Shown: positions 25,500 through 36,263, counted from the first letter of the stretch. The stretch is DNA of 63,245 nucleotides from Ignavibacteria bacterium (GCA_016929695.1 JAFGII010000076.1:1-63245), one strand, 5' to 3'. Made by a program: numbers and translations. The notes: a model not told the origin generated them from the letters alone.

Positions 25500-26384
25500 T
25501 TATTTGAATATCATTATTACATATTGATACGCAGTCCCGCTTTTATTTCTGTATTCCTTTACCGATGCGTTAAAATTTTTTGAAGTTAATAATTGCTGAA
25601 TATCTGTCCCGAAATTTGTAAAAACCAGGGCTCCTTCTTTTCTTAAAGGGTCGGAATGATATGAAGGCGGTTCGATATGATTTATTTTACCGCCGTTAAT
25701 ATCAGCCAGTTTTTTAGTATATTGATTTCGTCTGTCTATTGGTACGGTAATTATTGCGGCACCTTTCGGTTTTAGCACTCTTTTTATTTCCGAAAATGCA
25801 ATCCACGGGTCAGGTATATGCTCCAACACATCAAGAGATATTATACAATCGAAACTATTATCATCAAATGTAAGATTTTGTAAATCTTCGGATTTAATAT
25901 TTCCCTTAAAATTTCCCCGCGGAACATCATCGTAATATTCGGATTTTATTATTGAAGGAATTTCATAATTTGAAAATATACCGTCTGAAGATGAAGTTTC
26001 AAGAGCACTCCATTTTATCGAATTATTTTTTAATTTTTGTACGAGTTCATTAATGAATTTTATTTTTCCTTGCCAGAAATAATCGAGTAAAGATTGTGCC
26101 GCTGCTCTTACGCGGAATTTTGCCATACAATAACCGCAGTGAAGTGAGTTAATTAAATTTATATTATAAGTGAATTCTTCATCCCATTTACAGGAACAGA
26201 CAACTTTGCTTTCGGCATTAAATAACCCGTTAAACCAGAATTTAGAAAAATTACCGCATATACTGCAGATTCCGAATTCATCATTGGGAAAATAAGATTT
26301 GTTAATTCTGGAATACAAATAAGCCAGTCTGAAAAATGATGATTTTAAAGAAGTCTTAAGATGTACCGGAATTTTAATTTTCAT
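25500..26384 (-). CDS. SAM-dependent methyltransferase with N-terminal Cys-rich region
   Basis: The 294-residue protein has Cys pairs in residues about 37-85 (CSIC, CSC, CGYC), which could bind zinc. A class I methyltransferase core follows, with LDVLEHIPDPWIAFSEIKRV and LKPKGAAIITVPID. The gap between the Cys region and motif IV contains an unusual SAM-site strand (WSALETSSSDGIF) in place of a clear G-x-G. The substrate is unknown; such proteins often act on sugars or lipids in surface polymer synthesis. It lies 162 bases upstream of the envelope fusion gene on the same strand. Confidence 0.8.
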   Translation of the reverse strand: MKIKIPVHLKTSLKSSFFRLAYLYSRINKSYFPNDEFGICSICGNFSKFWFNGLFNAESKVVCSCKWDEEFTYNINLINSLHCGYCMAKFRVRAAAQSLLDYFWQGKIKFINELVQKLKNNSIKWSALETSSSDGIFSNYEIPSIIKSEYYDDVPRGNFKGNIKSEDLQNLTFDDNSFDCIISLDVLEHIPDPWIAFSEIKRVLKPKGAAIITVPIDRRNQYTKKLADINGGKINHIEPPSYHSDPLRKEGALVFTNFGTDIQQLLTSKNFNASVKEYRNKSGTAYQYVIMIFK

Positions 26385-26673
26385 TTTAATTTTTTTAAAA
26401 ACATGTATAATATTTAAAAATATAAATTATCAATACTAATAAAAATGATAAGTAAATGATAATCCGGGAAATACAAGTATACAATTAACACAGATACAAC
26501 TGATTTTCATAAATCGGGTTTTATATATTTTCTTTAACCTTGTAATTGGGATATCACTCCTTAAGAATTTTCCCCGAATGTGCTTATATTATAGATATAA
26601 TGTATATCCGGACTCTTCAGGCTGATTTTTAATTTGATATTTATTTTTTCAAATATTTAGGTTAATTTTAACA

Positions 26674-28968
26674 ATGCTTATAGTAGTGTCCATACTACTT
26701 ATATTATCCATTTTATCTCCGCTTTTATATAAAATATTTAAGGGGATAACTAACTGGATTATCACTTCAGTTATTATTACATCTTTAATTCTGTTTATTA
26801 ATTACGGCAAAACAATATTCTCCGATGATTTTCTTCTTGAAAGCTATGAATGGTTCAGTTCAGCAAACATAAATCTTGAATTTTATGTTGACGGACTTGG
26901 TTTTATGTTCGGTATTATTGTTCTCGGTATAGGGGCTTTAATAGTATTATATTCAGGTTATTATTTGAAAGGCAAAGAATTTACAGGCAGATTTTATCTT
27001 TACATAGTCCTTTTTGCCGCTTCTATGTTCGGTCTTGTGATTTCAGGTAACCTGATTGTAATGTTTGTATTCTGGGAATTAACCGGCATCAGTTCATTTT
27101 TCCTCATAGGTTATTATTTCTACAAGGAAGAATCGAGAATAAACGCGCAACAGGCACTGCTGGTTACGGGTTTCGGAGGGCTGGCTTTGCTTGCAGGGTT
27201 CATTTTAATTTATTTATCCGCAGGAACTTTCAGCATAAAAGAACTTCTCACAAAGCGTGAATTAATAGTTTTTACTGAAATCTATCCGATTATTTTAATT
27301 CTTATACTGACGGGAGTTTTTACTAAATCTGCGCAGGTACCTTTCCACTTCTGGCTTCCTAACGCAATGGTAGCTCCTGCTCCGATCAGTGCTTACCTGC
27401 ATTCGGCTACTATGGTTAAAGCCGGAATATTTTTATTAATGAGATTATATCCTGTAATGGGAGATACTAACGAATGGAAATATATTCTATCGGGATTTGG
27501 AATATTTACAATGCTGATGGGGGGATTTATTTCCGTTAATCAAACCGACCTTAAAAAAATACTTGCCTACTCAACGGTGTCCGCACTCGGCTTAATGGTA
27601 ACGTTAATGGGCATCAGCACACAGGAAGCGATTCAGGCGGCTGTTGTATTTTTAATTGCGCACGCATTGTATAAAGGAAGTTTATTCTTAATTGCAGGGC
27701 TGGTTGAACATTCTGCCGATTCGAGAGATATAAATGTTTTATCAGGATTATATAAAACAATCCCGTTTCTCGGTATAATATCATTTGCCGCTGCTGCTTC
27801 ACAATCAGGAGTTCCTTTATTTTTCGGCTTTCTCGGTAAAGAATTAACTTATACATCAGCTATAGATACGGATTTCCTGAAAATATTTTTACCGTTAATG
27901 TTTCTTATGGCTAATATTTTAATGGTTTGTGCGGCGCTTATGGCGGGTGTAAAACCTTTTATTGGTGAATATGAAAAAGAAAAAGTTAAGATAAGTTCCT
28001 TTAAATATATATCCCCTTTAATTCTATCATTCACGGGTTTTGCGATATTTTTCATTCCAGGCTTGTTGAATAATACAATTATAAATCCTACCGTTAATGC
28101 AATAAGCGGAGTAGAAACACGGATTGAACTTTCATTATGGCATGGCTTTAATATTCCTTTACTGATGAGTATTCTTACACTTGCAGGCGGATATTATATT
28201 TATAAATACAGAAATTATTTCAAACTGCATATTGAAGATTTTTTAATTTTCTTGACACCGTCATCAGTTTATCATTCCATGATATCCGGTCTGAAAAAAA
28301 TCGCTTTTTATCAGACAAGAATTTTGCAGAGCGGATATTTAAGGAATTACTTAATTGTAATTTTCTCATTCACATTGATTTTAATGATTCTCCCGCTTTT
28401 AATCGGAAATAAACTTGCAATTTTCACCGGAGATTTAGAGATTGAACGGTATGAAATTTTCCTTTATTCAGCAATAATAATTTCCGCAATTTTCGTAACG
28501 GTTACGAAATCACGATTATCGGCGATAGCGGCACTCGGTGTCGTTGGCTTTGGGGTTGCTGTGATTTTCATTATGCACGGAGCACCTGATATTGCTATAA
28601 CGCAATTCGCAATTGAAGTCTTGACGGTGATTTTATTTGTCATAGTCCTGTTTAAGCTTCCAAGATTTTCGAATATCTCGAAACGAAAAATTAAAATAAG
28701 GGATACGATATTTTCTGTAACGGCGGGAGTAGCGGTATTTTTTGTTCTGATGCTGATTACAAACGAAAAAATGAGACCTCTTATTTCGGATTTCTATACC
28801 GAAAACAGCTGGACGCTCGCAAACGGCAGGAATATTGTTAATGTTATTCTTGTGGATTTCAGAGCAATAGACACATTCGGAGAAATTACCGTACTTGCTG
28901 TAGCGGCGTTCGGAATATTTGCTTTATTAAAATTAACAGTTATAAATAAAAAGGAAGAACACAAGTGA
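26674..28968 (+). CDS. mrpA: Mrp-type Na+/H+ antiporter subunit A
   Basis: The 764-residue polytopic protein is related to NuoL. The proton-channel core contains [70 protein letters not shown] and [14 protein letters not shown], with the expected membrane Lys and His residues. The C-terminal part (about 620-760) carries the DUF4040/MrpB-like region [20 protein letters not shown] and [16 protein letters not shown]. With MrpB-G it exchanges cytoplasmic Na+ for external H+, supporting sodium and pH balance. It opens a seven-gene operon whose genes overlap or nearly touch. The subunit is slightly short for the family. Confidence 0.95.
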   Translation: MLIVVSILLILSILSPLLYKIFKGITNWIITSVIITSLILFINYGKTIFSDDFLLESYEWFSSANINLEFYVDGLGFMFGIIVLGIGALIVLYSGYYLKGKEFTGRFYLYIVLFAASMFGLVISGNLIVMFVFWELTGISSFFLIGYYFYKEESRINAQQALLVTGFGGLALLAGFILIYLSAGTFSIKELLTKRELIVFTEIYPIILILILTGVFTKSAQVPFHFWLPNAMVAPAPISAYLHSATMVKAGIFLLMRLYPVMGDTNEWKYILSGFGIFTMLMGGFISVNQTDLKKILAYSTVSALGLMVTLMGISTQEAIQAAVVFLIAHALYKGSLFLIAGLVEHSADSRDINVLSGLYKTIPFLGIISFAAAASQSGVPLFFGFLGKELTYTSAIDTDFLKIFLPLMFLMANILMVCAALMAGVKPFIGEYEKEKVKISSFKYISPLILSFTGFAIFFIPGLLNNTIINPTVNAISGVETRIELSLWHGFNIPLLMSILTLAGGYYIYKYRNYFKLHIEDFLIFLTPSSVYHSMISGLKKIAFYQTRILQSGYLRNYLIVIFSFTLILMILPLLIGNKLAIFTGDLEIERYEIFLYSAIIISAIFVTVTKSRLSAIAALGVVGFGVAVIFIMHGAPDIAITQFAIEVLTVILFVIVLFKLPRFSNISKRKIKIRDTIFSVTAGVAVFFVLMLITNEKMRPLISDFYTENSWTLANGRNIVNVILVDFRAIDTFGEITVLAVAAFGIFALLKLTVINKKEEHK

Positions 28969-29372
28969 AATCATTAATATTATCTACTGCAATTAAATTT
29001 CTTCTGCCTCTGCTGATTCTCTTCTCGTTTTTTCTGTTAATGAGGGGACATAATTATCCCGGAGGAGGATTTGTAGGCGGACTTGTGGCAGCATCGGCAT
29101 TTGCATTATATACTCTTGCGGAGGGTGTCGATAAAGCAGGAAAGATTTTAAAAATATCACCGGAATTTTTAATTCCTGCAGGTCTTCTTACAGCGGTATT
29201 AAGTGGTACAATCTCTTTGTTTTTCGGTGAGCCGGTTTTCAAGGGAATGTGGTTCGATTACGCTTTTCCGTTAGTTGGAAAATTCGGGACTCCATTTTTA
29301 TTCGATATAGGAGTTTATTTCGTTGTAACAGGAATAACTTTAAAAATAATTTTTACGATATTGGATTACTGA
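28965..29372 (+). CDS. mrpB: Mrp Na+/H+ antiporter subunit B
   Basis: The 135-residue membrane protein has the MnhB motif [31 protein letters not shown] and [17 protein letters not shown]. It begins inside the last codons of mrpA (4-base overlap) and ends in TGATG shared with the mrpC start. It is the small partner of MrpA in the antiporter. Confidence 0.94.
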   Translation: MKSLILSTAIKFLLPLLILFSFFLLMRGHNYPGGGFVGGLVAASAFALYTLAEGVDKAGKILKISPEFLIPAGLLTAVLSGTISLFFGEPVFKGMWFDYAFPLVGKFGTPFLFDIGVYFVVTGITLKIIFTILDY

Positions 29373-29734
29373 TGTATATATTAATTTCTATAGTCACGGG
29401 TGCGTTGTTTGCGGCAGGTATTTTCATGATACTCAGACGGAGCATTGTGAAATTAATTATCGGACTTGTACTGTTATCGCATGCGGCAAACCTTTTAATT
29501 TTCACTGCGGGCAGAATGAGTATGAGTCAGCCCCCGATAATAAAAGAAGGAGCAATATTTCTTAATGAACCGTATGCCGACCCGTTACCACAGGCTTTGA
29601 TACTGACTGCAATTGTGATTAGTTTCGGACTTACGGCGTTTGCAATTATCTTAATAAAGAAAACATATCTTATAAACAAAACCGAAGACCTTGACGAATT
29701 AAATACAACCGATAAAATAGATAAAATTGGATAA
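29372..29734 (+). CDS. mrpC: Mrp Na+/H+ antiporter subunit C (NuoK-like)
   Basis: The start is the ATG at 29372, overlapping the mrpB stop by one base (TGATG). A longer frame back to 29249 is a read-through of mrpB sequence and is rejected. The 120-residue product has three helices with the NuoK-like [19 protein letters not shown] and [12 protein letters not shown], then [17 protein letters not shown]. It supplies part of the ion path in the complex. Confidence 0.93.
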   Translation: MYILISIVTGALFAAGIFMILRRSIVKLIIGLVLLSHAANLLIFTAGRMSMSQPPIIKEGAIFLNEPYADPLPQALILTAIVISFGLTAFAIILIKKTYLINKTEDLDELNTTDKIDKIG

Positions 29735-31235
29735 ATATTTATTGATATTGCCTGTTATAATTCCGCTGCTATCCGCGGTTGTGCTTATTTTTTTCAGGAA
29801 GTTCAGAATATTTTCGAAGGTATTTAACTTGTTCGGAAGTCTTGCCTTACTAACAGCGGCTGGTTTCATTTTTTTGTTCGTTGATAATGAAGGTATACAA
29901 ACGCTTTCAATCGGAGGCTGGAAAGCACCTTTCGGAATAATATTTGTGGCAGATACATTCAGTGCAATTATGATTATTATTGCCGGCATTATGTCCTCTG
30001 CGGCATCTATATTTTTCTTTGCTATGGTTGATAAAGAAAGGGAAAAATTGGGATTTTACATTTTTTATCAAACAATGATTATGGGTGTGTGCGGTGCGTT
30101 GCTTACAGGTGATATTTTTAATCTTTATGTATGGTTTGAAGTAATACTGATGTCCTCTTTTATATTGCTGGTTCTTGGTTCGGAAAAAAAGCAAATAGAG
30201 GGTGCAGTTAAATATGTAGCGATAAATTTAATTTCGTCGGTAATTTTTCTCTCCGCAATCGGTTTACTTTACGGATTAAATGGAACATTAAATATGGCGG
30301 ATTTATCCGTCAAAATTTCGGCATCAAAAGATACTGCATTAATGAATACAGTATCGATGATGTTTCTCGTGTCATTCGGAATTAAATCAGCAATATTTCC
30401 GCTTTTCTTCTGGCTGCCTGCTTCATACCACACACCGCCTGTTGCAGTAACGGCAATATTTTCAGCTTTGTTAACGAAAACAGGAGTCTATGCTATAATA
30501 AGAGTTTTTACTCTTGTCTTCAGGCAGGATATGACTTTTTCTCTCACTGTAATTCTGATACTCGCGGGATTTACTATGGTTACAGGCGTTCTCGGTGCTG
30601 CAGCTCAGATGGATTTCAGGAGAATTCTTTCGTTTCATATTATAAGTCAGATTGGTTATCTGTTAATGGGACTTGGTATTCTTACGGAATACTCCCTCAC
30701 TGGTTCAGTCTTTTTTATGATTCATATCATAATTACGAAAACGATATTATTCTTTGTCAGCGGTATTGTTTATGTTGCATACGGGACCTATGATTTGACC
30801 AAGGTCGGCAGTATTTATAAATGGTTCCCGTTTATAGGGTTGCTCTTCCTGATATCGGCTGGTTCACTCGCGGGTATTCCGCCGTTTACGGGATTTTGGG
30901 CGAAGTTTTTTTTGATAAAAGCAGGTTTCATGGGTGAATTTTTTGTAATTTCTTCGGTAGGATTATTTGTTAGTATTCTGACACTATATTCTATGCTGAA
31001 AATATGGAATGAGGTTTTCTGGACGGATACAGGCTGTGAGTTTGAAGTTGTAAACAATAACCTGAAATCAAAATCAAAAGGATTTAAATTTTCGATGTAT
31101 TTTCCCGTAATATTTCTATTAATTGTTATGCTGGCAATCAGTTTTTATCCTGAGCCGGTTTATTACTATGCGGAAAAGGCAGGAAAAGAACTTATGAATT
31201 ATACAAATTATATTAATGCTGTATTGCGAAAATGA
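29727..31235 (+). CDS. mrpD: Mrp Na+/H+ antiporter subunit D
   Basis: The 502-residue polytopic protein is related to NuoN/NuoM. Motifs include [81 protein letters not shown] and [16 protein letters not shown]. The conserved channel Lys residues lie in GIKSA and LLTKTG. The start is a TTG at 29727, overlapping mrpC by eight bases. It carries one of the two main proton or sodium channels of the complex. Confidence 0.94.
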   Translation: MDKYLLILPVIIPLLSAVVLIFFRKFRIFSKVFNLFGSLALLTAAGFIFLFVDNEGIQTLSIGGWKAPFGIIFVADTFSAIMIIIAGIMSSAASIFFFAMVDKEREKLGFYIFYQTMIMGVCGALLTGDIFNLYVWFEVILMSSFILLVLGSEKKQIEGAVKYVAINLISSVIFLSAIGLLYGLNGTLNMADLSVKISASKDTALMNTVSMMFLVSFGIKSAIFPLFFWLPASYHTPPVAVTAIFSALLTKTGVYAIIRVFTLVFRQDMTFSLTVILILAGFTMVTGVLGAAAQMDFRRILSFHIISQIGYLLMGLGILTEYSLTGSVFFMIHIIITKTILFFVSGIVYVAYGTYDLTKVGSIYKWFPFIGLLFLISAGSLAGIPPFTGFWAKFFLIKAGFMGEFFVISSVGLFVSILTLYSMLKIWNEVFWTDTGCEFEVVNNNLKSKSKGFKFSMYFPVIFLLIVMLAISFYPEPVYYYAEKAGKELMNYTNYINAVLRK

Positions 31236-31711
31236 AACTCAGTAAAATTACATTATCGGTTTTTCTCGGTTTGCTGTGGTTTGTGCTTACGGGCGAACAT
31301 ACTGTTATGAATTTTTTACTGGGTCTGTTATTATCGTTTATGATAATATTATATTTAGGGAGTTTCGTCGGAATCGGAATTAAATTCAGACATATACCTA
31401 AAGTAATATTTCTATTTTTATTTTTCGTAAAAGAACTGATAAAGGCAAATATCCGCGTAACAATTGAGATAGTATCTCCGCCTCTGAAAATGAAGCCGGG
31501 AATAGTTAAAGTGCCACTTAGTCTTGAAAATGATTTACAGATTACACTGCTTGCAAATCTATTGACTCTTACGCCGGGAACTTTAACGCTGGATATCTCC
31601 GAAGATAAAAAATATATTTTTATACACGGGATGTATATTGAAGACAGGGGGAAATTTGTATCTGATATTAAAAACGGTTTTGAAAAAAGAATAAAAGAAA
31701 TATTTTCTTAA
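31232..31711 (+). CDS. mrpE: Mrp Na+/H+ antiporter subunit E
   Basis: The 159-residue protein has two N-terminal helices, then FFVKELIKANIRVTIEIVSP and LLANLLTLTPGTLTLDISED, all MnhE signatures. The ATG overlaps the mrpD stop by four bases. It helps assemble the Mrp complex at the membrane. Confidence 0.93.
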   Translation: MKLSKITLSVFLGLLWFVLTGEHTVMNFLLGLLLSFMIILYLGSFVGIGIKFRHIPKVIFLFLFFVKELIKANIRVTIEIVSPPLKMKPGIVKVPLSLENDLQITLLANLLTLTPGTLTLDISEDKKYIFIHGMYIEDRGKFVSDIKNGFEKRIKEIFS

Positions 31712-31714
31712 AAA

Positions 31715-31984
31715 ATGCTGCTTGATACCATAACATATTTTGCTCTTCCGGTACTGGGATTTTCGTTCCTGCTTGTTTTTATCAGACTGATAATGGGACC
31801 CAGCATCCCTGACAGGGTAGTGGCACTGGATTTAATTGCGCTGATTATAATCGGTTTTATCTGCTGTTATGCTTTGTTCGCGGATAATCTGGTATTCCTC
31901 GACATAGCGACTGTGCTTGCTTTAATAGGTTTTCTGGGAACTGCCGGTTTTTCTTATTTCTTACACAGGAGGGCGGAGAAATAA
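31715..31984 (+). CDS. mrpF: Mrp Na+/H+ antiporter subunit F
   Basis: The 89-residue three-helix protein contains LVFIRLIMGPSIPDRVVALD and ADNLVFLDIATVLALIGFLG, typical MnhF. It starts three bases after mrpE and shares one base with the mrpG start. Confidence 0.93.
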   Translation: MLLDTITYFALPVLGFSFLLVFIRLIMGPSIPDRVVALDLIALIIIGFICCYALFADNLVFLDIATVLALIGFLGTAGFSYFLHRRAEK

Positions 31985-32313
31985 TGGAAATTGTTAGTGT
32001 AATATTATTAGTTACGGGTTGCATCTTTATTTTAATTTCCGCAATCGGGATTCACAGAATGCCTGATGTCTATATGAGATTGTCATCAACTACGAAAGCA
32101 TCTACACTCGGAGTTTCATTGATTGCCCTGTCCTTGATGCTGCATTTTCTCAGTTTAGACCTGGCTTTCAGATTAATCCTGCTTATATTTTTAATATTTC
32201 TCACGGGTCCAATTGCAGCGCATTTAATCGGCAGGGCAGCTTATAAAACTGACGTTAGAATGTGGCATAAGTCCATAATGGACGAAATGAAAGACGATAA
32301 CGGGAGGAATTAA
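31984..32313 (+). CDS. mrpG: Mrp Na+/H+ antiporter subunit G
   Basis: The 109-residue protein has the MnhG motif LISAIGIHRMPDVYMRLSSTTKASTLG, three helices and a polar tail. It closes the operon, so all seven subunits are present and in the usual A-to-G order. The 160 bases after it hold fragments resembling the dispersed elements (about 32350-32405) before the P-type ATPase gene. Confidence 0.93.
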   Translation: MEIVSVILLVTGCIFILISAIGIHRMPDVYMRLSSTTKASTLGVSLIALSLMLHFLSLDLAFRLILLIFLIFLTGPIAAHLIGRAAYKTDVRMWHKSIMDEMKDDNGRN

Positions 32314-32473
32314 AATTATATTCAGGTGTCAATTAAGTTAATCCTTATACAAGATACTAACGCTGTAGCGTTTGTACCGATTTTCATAGAAAAAATTTCT
32401 AAATAGAGTTAACTTATTAAATATTTTCATAAGAAATTATATTCACTGAAAGTATTTAAAGAGAATAATAATT

Positions 32474-35212
32474 ATGAAGCATAAGAAAAAAGGCAACCAG
32501 AATAACGGAAATAAGATTAAATCAGTTACTTTTCATCATCTAACTGAAGAAGAAACTTATAAATTTCTTGATTCCAATATAGATGGATTAAGTACAGATG
32601 AAGTAGAAAAAAGGCTGAAAAAATACGGGAGAAATTTATTACCCAGCAAAGAGCCTCCCATACTGTTTCAGGTTATTTTTCATCAGTTTAAAAGTCCTTT
32701 GATATATATACTGTTGATAGCGGGTTCAGTGGCACTGGCAATGCAGGATTTCAAAGATGCCGCATTTATTTTTGCCGTTGTTTTCCTGAACGCAACAATA
32801 GGGACAATCCAGGAATGGCGTGCTGAGCAGAGTGCCCATTCATTACAACAAATGCTGAAAATTCAAGCAAAAGTAAAACGTTCCGGCAGGCAGCTGACGG
32901 TTTCCGCGGAAGAATTAGTTCCAGGTGATGTTGTACTTCTTGAATCAGGTGATAAAGTACCTGCCGATATAAGGTTACTGCAAACGAACAATCTTGCAAT
33001 TGATGAAGCTTTCCTGACGGGAGAGTCCCTTCCTGTCGAGAAGAAGCCCTCGGTTTTACCAGAAGAAACTCCTGTAAGTGACAGACTTAATATGTCATTT
33101 GCCGGTGCGAAAATAATAACAGGAAGAGGTAAAGGTTTGGTATCAGCAACGGCAACAGCTACGGAAGTCGGGAAAATTGCACGTTCTCTTGTAGAGGAAG
33201 AAGCCGGCAAACCTCCGCTTGTTATCAGAATGGAAAAATTTGCGAAGCAAATCAGTATTATCGTAGTTGGATTTGCTGCCATCCTTGGCTTTATTTCGAT
33301 TATGAGGGGTATGGTTTTCGGTGATGTCTTTTTCCTTATGGTTGCTATGGCGGTATCGGCTATTCCCGAAGGACTGCCTGTTGCTTTGACAGTCGCTCTT
33401 TCTATTGCCACATCACGAATGTCAAAAAGGAAAGTTATTGCACGCAAATTAGTTGCCGTTGAAAGTCTCGGAAGCTGCACAACAATTGCAAGCGATAAGA
33501 CGGGCACATTAACCGTTAACCAGCAGACAGTAAAATTAATTGAACTTCCAGGCGGAATAAGAATAAAAATCAGCGGGCAGGGATACAACGACGAAGGAAA
33601 TGCCACACTTGATAGCGGTGAAATGCTTTCCGAAGAACTGAATACAAGATTAACGAAAATTGCAAAAGTGGGAATTTTATGCAACGAAGCATCACTTACA
33701 AAAGAAAATGATGAATGGCATCATAGTGGTGATTCAATGGACGTTGCACTTCTGTCTCTTGGATATAAACTCGGACTTGAACCGCCGAAAATAAGAAGTA
33801 CTCTTAAACCGTTTGGTGAAATACCATTTGAATCAGAAAACAGATTTGCGGCATCCGCATACAGAACGGAAAAGGGTATATATGTAGTAGTAAAAGGTGC
33901 AGTCGAATCAGTTGTAAACTTCTGTTCCGAAATTGAAACCTTTGAAGGTAATAAACCGCTTAACAAACATTATCTTTTTGAACGAGCGGAATTTTTAGCC
34001 GAGAGCGGCTACAGAGTTCTCACGGTTGCTACGGGTATTATTAATGAAACGGAAATAACAGATGAATTTAAAATAAGCGACCTGAAAAATTTAAAAGTTG
34101 TGGGGCTTATCGGGTTTATTGACCCGCTGCGTCCTGAAGTGAAAGAAGCGGTACAAAAAGCATTTGATGCCGGTGTAAACGTTGTTATGATTACCGGCGA
34201 CCATCCCGCAACCGCACTTGCTATTGCAAAGGAACTTGGTATAACAGAATCTCGCGACAATGTAATCAGCGGAAAAAAACTTGAAGAAATCGGAACTTAT
34301 GAAGGCGATAAATTTCTGAACAGGATTAAAGATGTGCTTGTATTTGCAAGAGTATCACCTCAGCAAAAACTTTGCATAGTCGAAGGATTAATGAAATTAG
34401 GAAATTTTGTTGCCGTAACGGGCGACGGAGTAAATGACGCACCTGCTCTTAATAAAGCAAATATAGGTGTCGCAATGGGTTCGGGTGCGGAAATTGCTAA
34501 AGATGCTGCGCAAATAATAATTAGCGATAATAATTTTGCATCAATTGTAGCGGGTATAGAAGAGGGCAGATTCGCTTATTCAAATGTAAGAAAAGTCACT
34601 TTGCTTTTAATTTCAACAGGTGCAGCCGAACTTATTTTCCTGGGAGCAGCAACAATTCTGGAACTGGGTATTCCGCTGCTTGCAGTTCAGATTCTGTGGC
34701 TTAATCTTGTAACAAACGGTATTCAGGATGTAGCACTGGCTTTTGAAGCGGGAGAAAAACAAGTTATGAAACTTCCGCCGCGAAAACCGAAAGAAGGAAT
34801 TTTTAACAGGAGGATGATTGAACAGGTACTCGTAAGCGGTATTACAATGGGTGTAGTGTGTTTGCTGGCGTGGATTTATTTTCTCAATCAGGGCTTTGAA
34901 GAAACCGATGCAAGGAATTCGACTCTACTCTTGTTGGTTCTTATGCAGTTTTATCACGTAATGAACTGCCGCTCGGAATTCCGCTCGGCATTTAAAGTGC
35001 CGTTAAAAAATAATATTATCTTGATGATTGGAATTGTTGTGGCATTTTCTCTTAATATAGTCGCAACTGAACTTCCGCTTCTTCAGTCTCTGTTAAGAAC
35101 ACAACCGTTGCCGATAGAGAAATGGCTTGTACTTGGAGGAATAGCATCAATAGTTATAATTGTTGTGGAAATATATAAATGGCTGAGACCTTTATACCGT
35201 CAGGGAATTTAG
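32474..35212 (+). CDS. P2-type cation-transporting P-type ATPase with altered ion-site residues
   Basis: The 912-residue pump has an N-terminal cation-ATPase domain (HHLTEEETYKFL), actuator motif TGES, phosphorylated Asp341 in SDKTGTLTVN, nucleotide motif KGAVESV, hinge MITGDHPATA and TGDGVNDAPAL. Helix 4 has AIPEGLP, as in Ca2+ ATPases (SERCA/PacL class, P2A). By alignment with SERCA, helix 5 reads LISTGAAE (Gly where SERCA has Asn768, Glu771 kept) and helix 6 reads NLVTNG (Asn in place of Asp800). The usual two-site calcium chemistry is therefore unlikely to be intact. The transported ion may be Na+, K+, Mn2+ or a single Ca2+. It follows the Mrp operon by 160 bases, suggesting a role in cation balance. 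Confidence 0.9.
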   Translation: MKHKKKGNQNNGNKIKSVTFHHLTEEETYKFLDSNIDGLSTDEVEKRLKKYGRNLLPSKEPPILFQVIFHQFKSPLIYILLIAGSVALAMQDFKDAAFIFAVVFLNATIGTIQEWRAEQSAHSLQQMLKIQAKVKRSGRQLTVSAEELVPGDVVLLESGDKVPADIRLLQTNNLAIDEAFLTGESLPVEKKPSVLPEETPVSDRLNMSFAGAKIITGRGKGLVSATATATEVGKIARSLVEEEAGKPPLVIRMEKFAKQISIIVVGFAAILGFISIMRGMVFGDVFFLMVAMAVSAIPEGLPVALTVALSIATSRMSKRKVIARKLVAVESLGSCTTIASDKTGTLTVNQQTVKLIELPGGIRIKISGQGYNDEGNATLDSGEMLSEELNTRLTKIAKVGILCNEASLTKENDEWHHSGDSMDVALLSLGYKLGLEPPKIRSTLKPFGEIPFESENRFAASAYRTEKGIYVVVKGAVESVVNFCSEIETFEGNKPLNKHYLFERAEFLAESGYRVLTVATGIINETEITDEFKISDLKNLKVVGLIGFIDPLRPEVKEAVQKAFDAGVNVVMITGDHPATALAIAKELGITESRDNVISGKKLEEIGTYEGDKFLNRIKDVLVFARVSPQQKLCIVEGLMKLGNFVAVTGDGVNDAPALNKANIGVAMGSGAEIAKDAAQIIISDNNFASIVAGIEEGRFAYSNVRKVTLLLISTGAAELIFLGAATILELGIPLLAVQILWLNLVTNGIQDVALAFEAGEKQVMKLPPRKPKEGIFNRRMIEQVLVSGITMGVVCLLAWIYFLNQGFEETDARNSTLLLLVLMQFYHVMNCRSEFRSAFKVPLKNNIILMIGIVVAFSLNIVATELPLLQSLLRTQPLPIEKWLVLGGIASIVIIVVEIYKWLRPLYRQGI

Positions 35213-35276
35213 TTATTAAAGTTATAAAGTTTTAGAATTTTAAAAGTTTATTAGTTTCTGAAGTTTATTAAGTTCC
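35213..35276. repeat. Period-8/9 array of AAGTTTATTA-like units after a stop codon
   Basis: Directly after the ATPase stop (TAG ending at 35212) comes an imperfect run of units such as AAAGTTATA, AAAGTTTTAG, AAAAGTTTATTAG and AAGTTTATTAAGTT. It is the same family as the array after tatA, read in sense orientation. Confidence 0.65.
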
Positions 35277-35338
35277 AATAAATATTTAAGAATTACAGAT
35301 TTCTTATTCCCGAGAATTAATTAAAAACTCTAATAATG

Positions 35339-36031
35339 TTATTCGCTTAACAATTTATCAACCAATTTCTCTGTACCTTCAGAGGCTTTTTCCTCTATAA
35401 AAGTCAGATTGGGATAATAACCGGACATAACCGGTTTATTAGGGTCAATAATGTACTTTTCCGCATCATCGGGAACATGTTCAATAAGACCTGCGGCAGG
35501 GTAAACTACCATTGAAGTTCCTATAACAATAAAAATATCAGCAGTAGCACAAATTTCCGCCGCTTCAGAAATAAGGGGAACCGGTTCTCCAAACCATACT
35601 ATATGCGGTCTTAACTGAGAGCCTTTTTCGCACAAATCACCTTTATTAATATCGTTATAACCGATTTCATAAACCACGTTCGGGTCTGCAGTGCTTCTTG
35701 CCTTTGTAAGTTCGCCGTGGAGATGCAATATATCGGTAGAGCCGCCTTTTTCGTGAAGGTTATCTACATTTTGGGTTATGATTTTTACTTCATATTTTTT
35801 CTCCAGTTTAGCAAGAGCAGTGTGTGCGGCATTCGGCTGAATATTCTTTAATTGTCTTCTCCTCTGATTATAAAAATTCAGAACAAGTTCCATATCTTTC
35901 GACCAGCCCATAGGAGAAGCAACTTCGTAAATATCGTGTTCTTCCCACAGTCCGCCTGAATCTCTGAAAGTTTTAATTCCGCTTTCGGCACTGCCACCCG
36001 CACCGGTTAAAACAATTATTCTCTTCTTCAT
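35339..36031 (-). CDS. Sirtuin-type NAD-dependent protein deacylase, zinc-less variant
   Basis: The 230-residue protein has VLTGAGGSAESGIKTFRDSG at the NAD site, TQNVDNLHEKGG, catalytic His in LHLHGEL, LRPHIVWFGEPVP and VIGTSMVVYPAAGL. It would remove acyl groups from lysines using NAD. The four zinc-binding Cys of classical sirtuins are missing: between HGEL and LRPH there is only one Cys (GDLCEKG). This form is known among Bacteroidota-type CobB-like sirtuins. The usual GAGIS/GAGxS loop is GAGGS. It is monocistronic, without a visible Shine-Dalgarno. Confidence 0.9.
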   Translation of the reverse strand: MKKRIIVLTGAGGSAESGIKTFRDSGGLWEEHDIYEVASPMGWSKDMELVLNFYNQRRRQLKNIQPNAAHTALAKLEKKYEVKIITQNVDNLHEKGGSTDILHLHGELTKARSTADPNVVYEIGYNDINKGDLCEKGSQLRPHIVWFGEPVPLISEAAEICATADIFIVIGTSMVVYPAAGLIEHVPDDAEKYIIDPNKPVMSGYYPNLTFIEEKASEGTEKLVDKLLSE

Positions 36032-36157
36032 AAAAATCGTTTAATTATTCACAAAATAAAAATTCCATAAATGAAAAAATATTCTTTTCGGAATTAGTTG
36101 ATTATATTTTAGAACTGATTATAACAACTCATTCAGTAGCTGTATGTTACTATCTCT

Positions 36158-36263
36158 CATTCAATCCTCCAATCACCCAATCACCCAACCACCCAATCAT
36201 CCTATCCTCCAATCCTCCAATTCTCCAATCCCCCAATCATTCACTAACCACCAACCACCAACA
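36158..36263. repeat. CCAATCA-type short-period array abutting the CDF stop codon
   Basis: About twelve imperfect 7-8 base units (CCAATCA, CCAATCC, CCAACCA) run from 36158 to the base before the minus-strand stop codon at 36264. On the sense strand the order is TTGGTGG/TTAG units next to the stop, then GATTGGNN units. The same order is found after the genes ending at 47864 and 50420. Confidence 0.8.

Noticed and set aside
29249-29371. Extended start for the mrpC gene
   Set aside because: The extra 41 codons are mrpB sequence in another frame and are basic and non-hydrophobic. The ATG at 29372 overlaps the mrpB stop as TGATG and gives a standard MrpC start.
32340-32410. Fragment resembling the CTCCGTAGGAG elements before the ATPase gene
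   Set aside because: Only scattered short blocks (GCTGTAGCG, ATTTCTAAAT) match, too weak to call as a copy.
32863-33684. 273-codon antisense frame within the P-type ATPase gene
   Set aside because: The opposite strand encodes conserved ATPase motifs throughout; the antisense product is Ser/Ile-rich and resembles no family.
35339-36031. Missing zinc cysteines in the sirtuin as evidence of a broken gene
   Set aside because: All catalytic and NAD motifs are intact, and zinc-less sirtuins of this form are known among Bacteroidota-type proteins.
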